This document shows positions 6,898 to 7,511 of a stretch of 7,511 nt of DNA, one piece after another; position 1 is the first letter of the stretch, and every line of letters begins with the position of its first letter. The notes under the pieces were generated by a model. It ran no database searches. It worked only from the letters and a program-made list of their open reading frames with translations, and was not told the origin of the DNA. Source of the stretch: Sphingomonadales bacterium (lineage in GTDB: Bacteria > Pseudomonadota > Alphaproteobacteria > Sphingomonadales > Sphingomonadaceae). The stretch covers positions 1-7,511 of the forward strand of contig JANYCM010000127.1 in assembly GCA_025360285.1 (NCBI GenBank). The letters are read 5' to 3'. The position numbers were made by a program, and so were the translations under genes.

Positions 6898-7457
6898 GCC
6901 GCCGCGCCGTCTTGCTGGAAGGCAAGCACGACCAGATGGTGATGTTCACCCTGGTTGAACTGATGACGCACCTGATCTTCCTGGCTCTGATCCTGGGCTT
7001 TGCGCTGCGCAAGGAAGCCGATCCGGTCTACCAGCAATTGACGGCCAAATGCGGCACGGACGGCAGCCAGTGCATTGCCGTGGCAAAGCCTGTCATCAAG
7101 GGCGCACGGCCTGGTGGCCTGGGCTTGCCCACCTGCTTCGGCCGCCGTCTGCTGAATATCCGAGCGTTGGGCGATGGCAGTTTTGCTTTGATACCGGCCG
7201 CCGACCTGCCCGCCGCTGCGCGTGAAAATCCTGCCATGGCGCGGCTGCTGGTGCCTCAGACACTTGATCGTGCCGGGCTGGCCGCGCTTGGCGGTGCCGC
7301 CAGACGCGCCGCCAATGCCGGTGCCCTGCGCCAGGGCAGTTGCCAGATCGTTGTCGATATCTGCCGTGCCCATAGCAATCGCGCGCGCTACGATGGCCAG
7401 GACTATCTGGCCTCGCTGTATTTTAATGTGCCGAGGCAACATGCTTGCCGCCGTTGA
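6894..7457 (+). CDS. Single-pass membrane protein, ExbD/TolR/MotB/ZorB-like partner with six-Cys extracytoplasmic domain
   Basis: A 187-residue protein with a short basic/polar cytoplasmic N-terminus (1-17), one membrane helix at about 18-38 (FTLVELMTHLIFLALILGFA) and an extracytoplasmic domain of about 150 residues. The helix start TLVELM matches in position the PLVDVM-type segment of ExbD/TolR, in which the Asp is the proton carrier; here Glu22 takes its place. The outer domain has six cysteines (53, 60, 81, 150, 157, 185), an even number consistent with disulfides in the periplasm, and I cannot recognise an OmpA-like peptidoglycan-binding signature. ATG 6894 overlaps the stop of the channel gene (ATGA), indicating coupling; ATG 6936 or 6942 just before the helix are alternatives. 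The 3' end overlaps the next gene by 17 bases. The inferred role is the rotor/plug-like partner of the channel subunit. Any family name remains tentative. Confidence 0.72.
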   Translation: MSRRAVLLEGKHDQMVMFTLVELMTHLIFLALILGFALRKEADPVYQQLTAKCGTDGSQCIAVAKPVIKGARPGGLGLPTCFGRRLLNIRALGDGSFALIPAADLPAAARENPAMARLLVPQTLDRAGLAALGGAARRAANAGALRQGSCQIVVDICRAHSNRARYDGQDYLASLYFNVPRQHACRR

Positions 7458-7511
7458 TCGATTTCGCCGCGCCGGTGACCGGCTGATTGTTGATCTGCGG
7501 CGGGGCACGGC
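7441..7511 (+). CDS. Third gene of the channel operon, 5' end only, function unknown
   Basis: An ATG at 7441 opens a frame that runs to the window edge without a stop. GAGG lies five bases upstream (in CCGAGGCAACATG), a better ribosome-binding site than those of the two preceding genes. The frame begins 17 bases before the end of the previous gene, which suggests co-translation in the same operon. The 23 residues visible begin MLAAVDRFRRAGDRLIVDLR and are too few to assign a family. There is no sign of a signal peptide, so a cytoplasmic protein is likely. Confidence 0.6.
   Translation, partial: MLAAVDRFRRAGDRLIVDLRRGT

Overview
The window looks like chromosomal DNA of a high-GC alphaproteobacterium. 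The strong GC bias at third codon positions, a sphingolipid-type glycosidase and the general protein style suggest a sphingomonad relative, but this is an inference: no rRNA, tRNA or marker gene is present. I see no insertion sequence, CRISPR array, tRNA or integration site. Coding density is high and no gap exceeds about 240 bases.

Left part (1-5474, all on the minus strand). Read in the direction of transcription, from right to left, there is a possible small membrane-peptide ORF (5474-5325). It overlaps by ATGA the start of a large glycoside hydrolase family 5 protein (5328-3370) that resembles the intracellular glucosylceramide/steryl-glucoside hydrolases of subfamily GH5_12. Next come a 120-base gap with a promoter and a palindrome, an iron-containing-alcohol-dehydrogenase-fold protein (3249-2074) that lacks one of the four canonical metal ligands, a TetR-family repressor with a GTG start (2022-1384), and an acyl-CoA synthetase of the CaiC-like type (1294 to beyond the left edge). 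The dehydrogenase, repressor and CoA ligase look like a small inducible catabolic unit. Palindromes overlap the predicted -10 boxes of both the dehydrogenase and the ligase promoters, so the local TetR protein is the obvious candidate regulator. The substrate cannot be read from the sequence.

Right part (5566-7511, plus strand). A divergent, tightly overlapping operon starts with a four-helix membrane protein of MotA/TolQ/ExbB type that carries a cytoplasmic tail of about 270 residues, alanine-rich and probably coiled-coil. It overlaps by ATGA a single-pass membrane protein whose helix resembles the ExbD/TolR/MotB proton-carrying helix, with Glu in place of Asp, followed by a six-cysteine extracytoplasmic domain. 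A third gene with a good ribosome-binding site begins inside the end of the second and runs off the window. The layout (channel subunit with a long intracellular tail, plus a one-helix partner with an extracytoplasmic domain, plus further genes) recalls the ZorA/ZorB core of Zorya anti-phage systems, but the partner shows no OmpA-like peptidoglycan-binding domain that I can recognise. This is the best candidate in the window for an undescribed ion-driven membrane machine.
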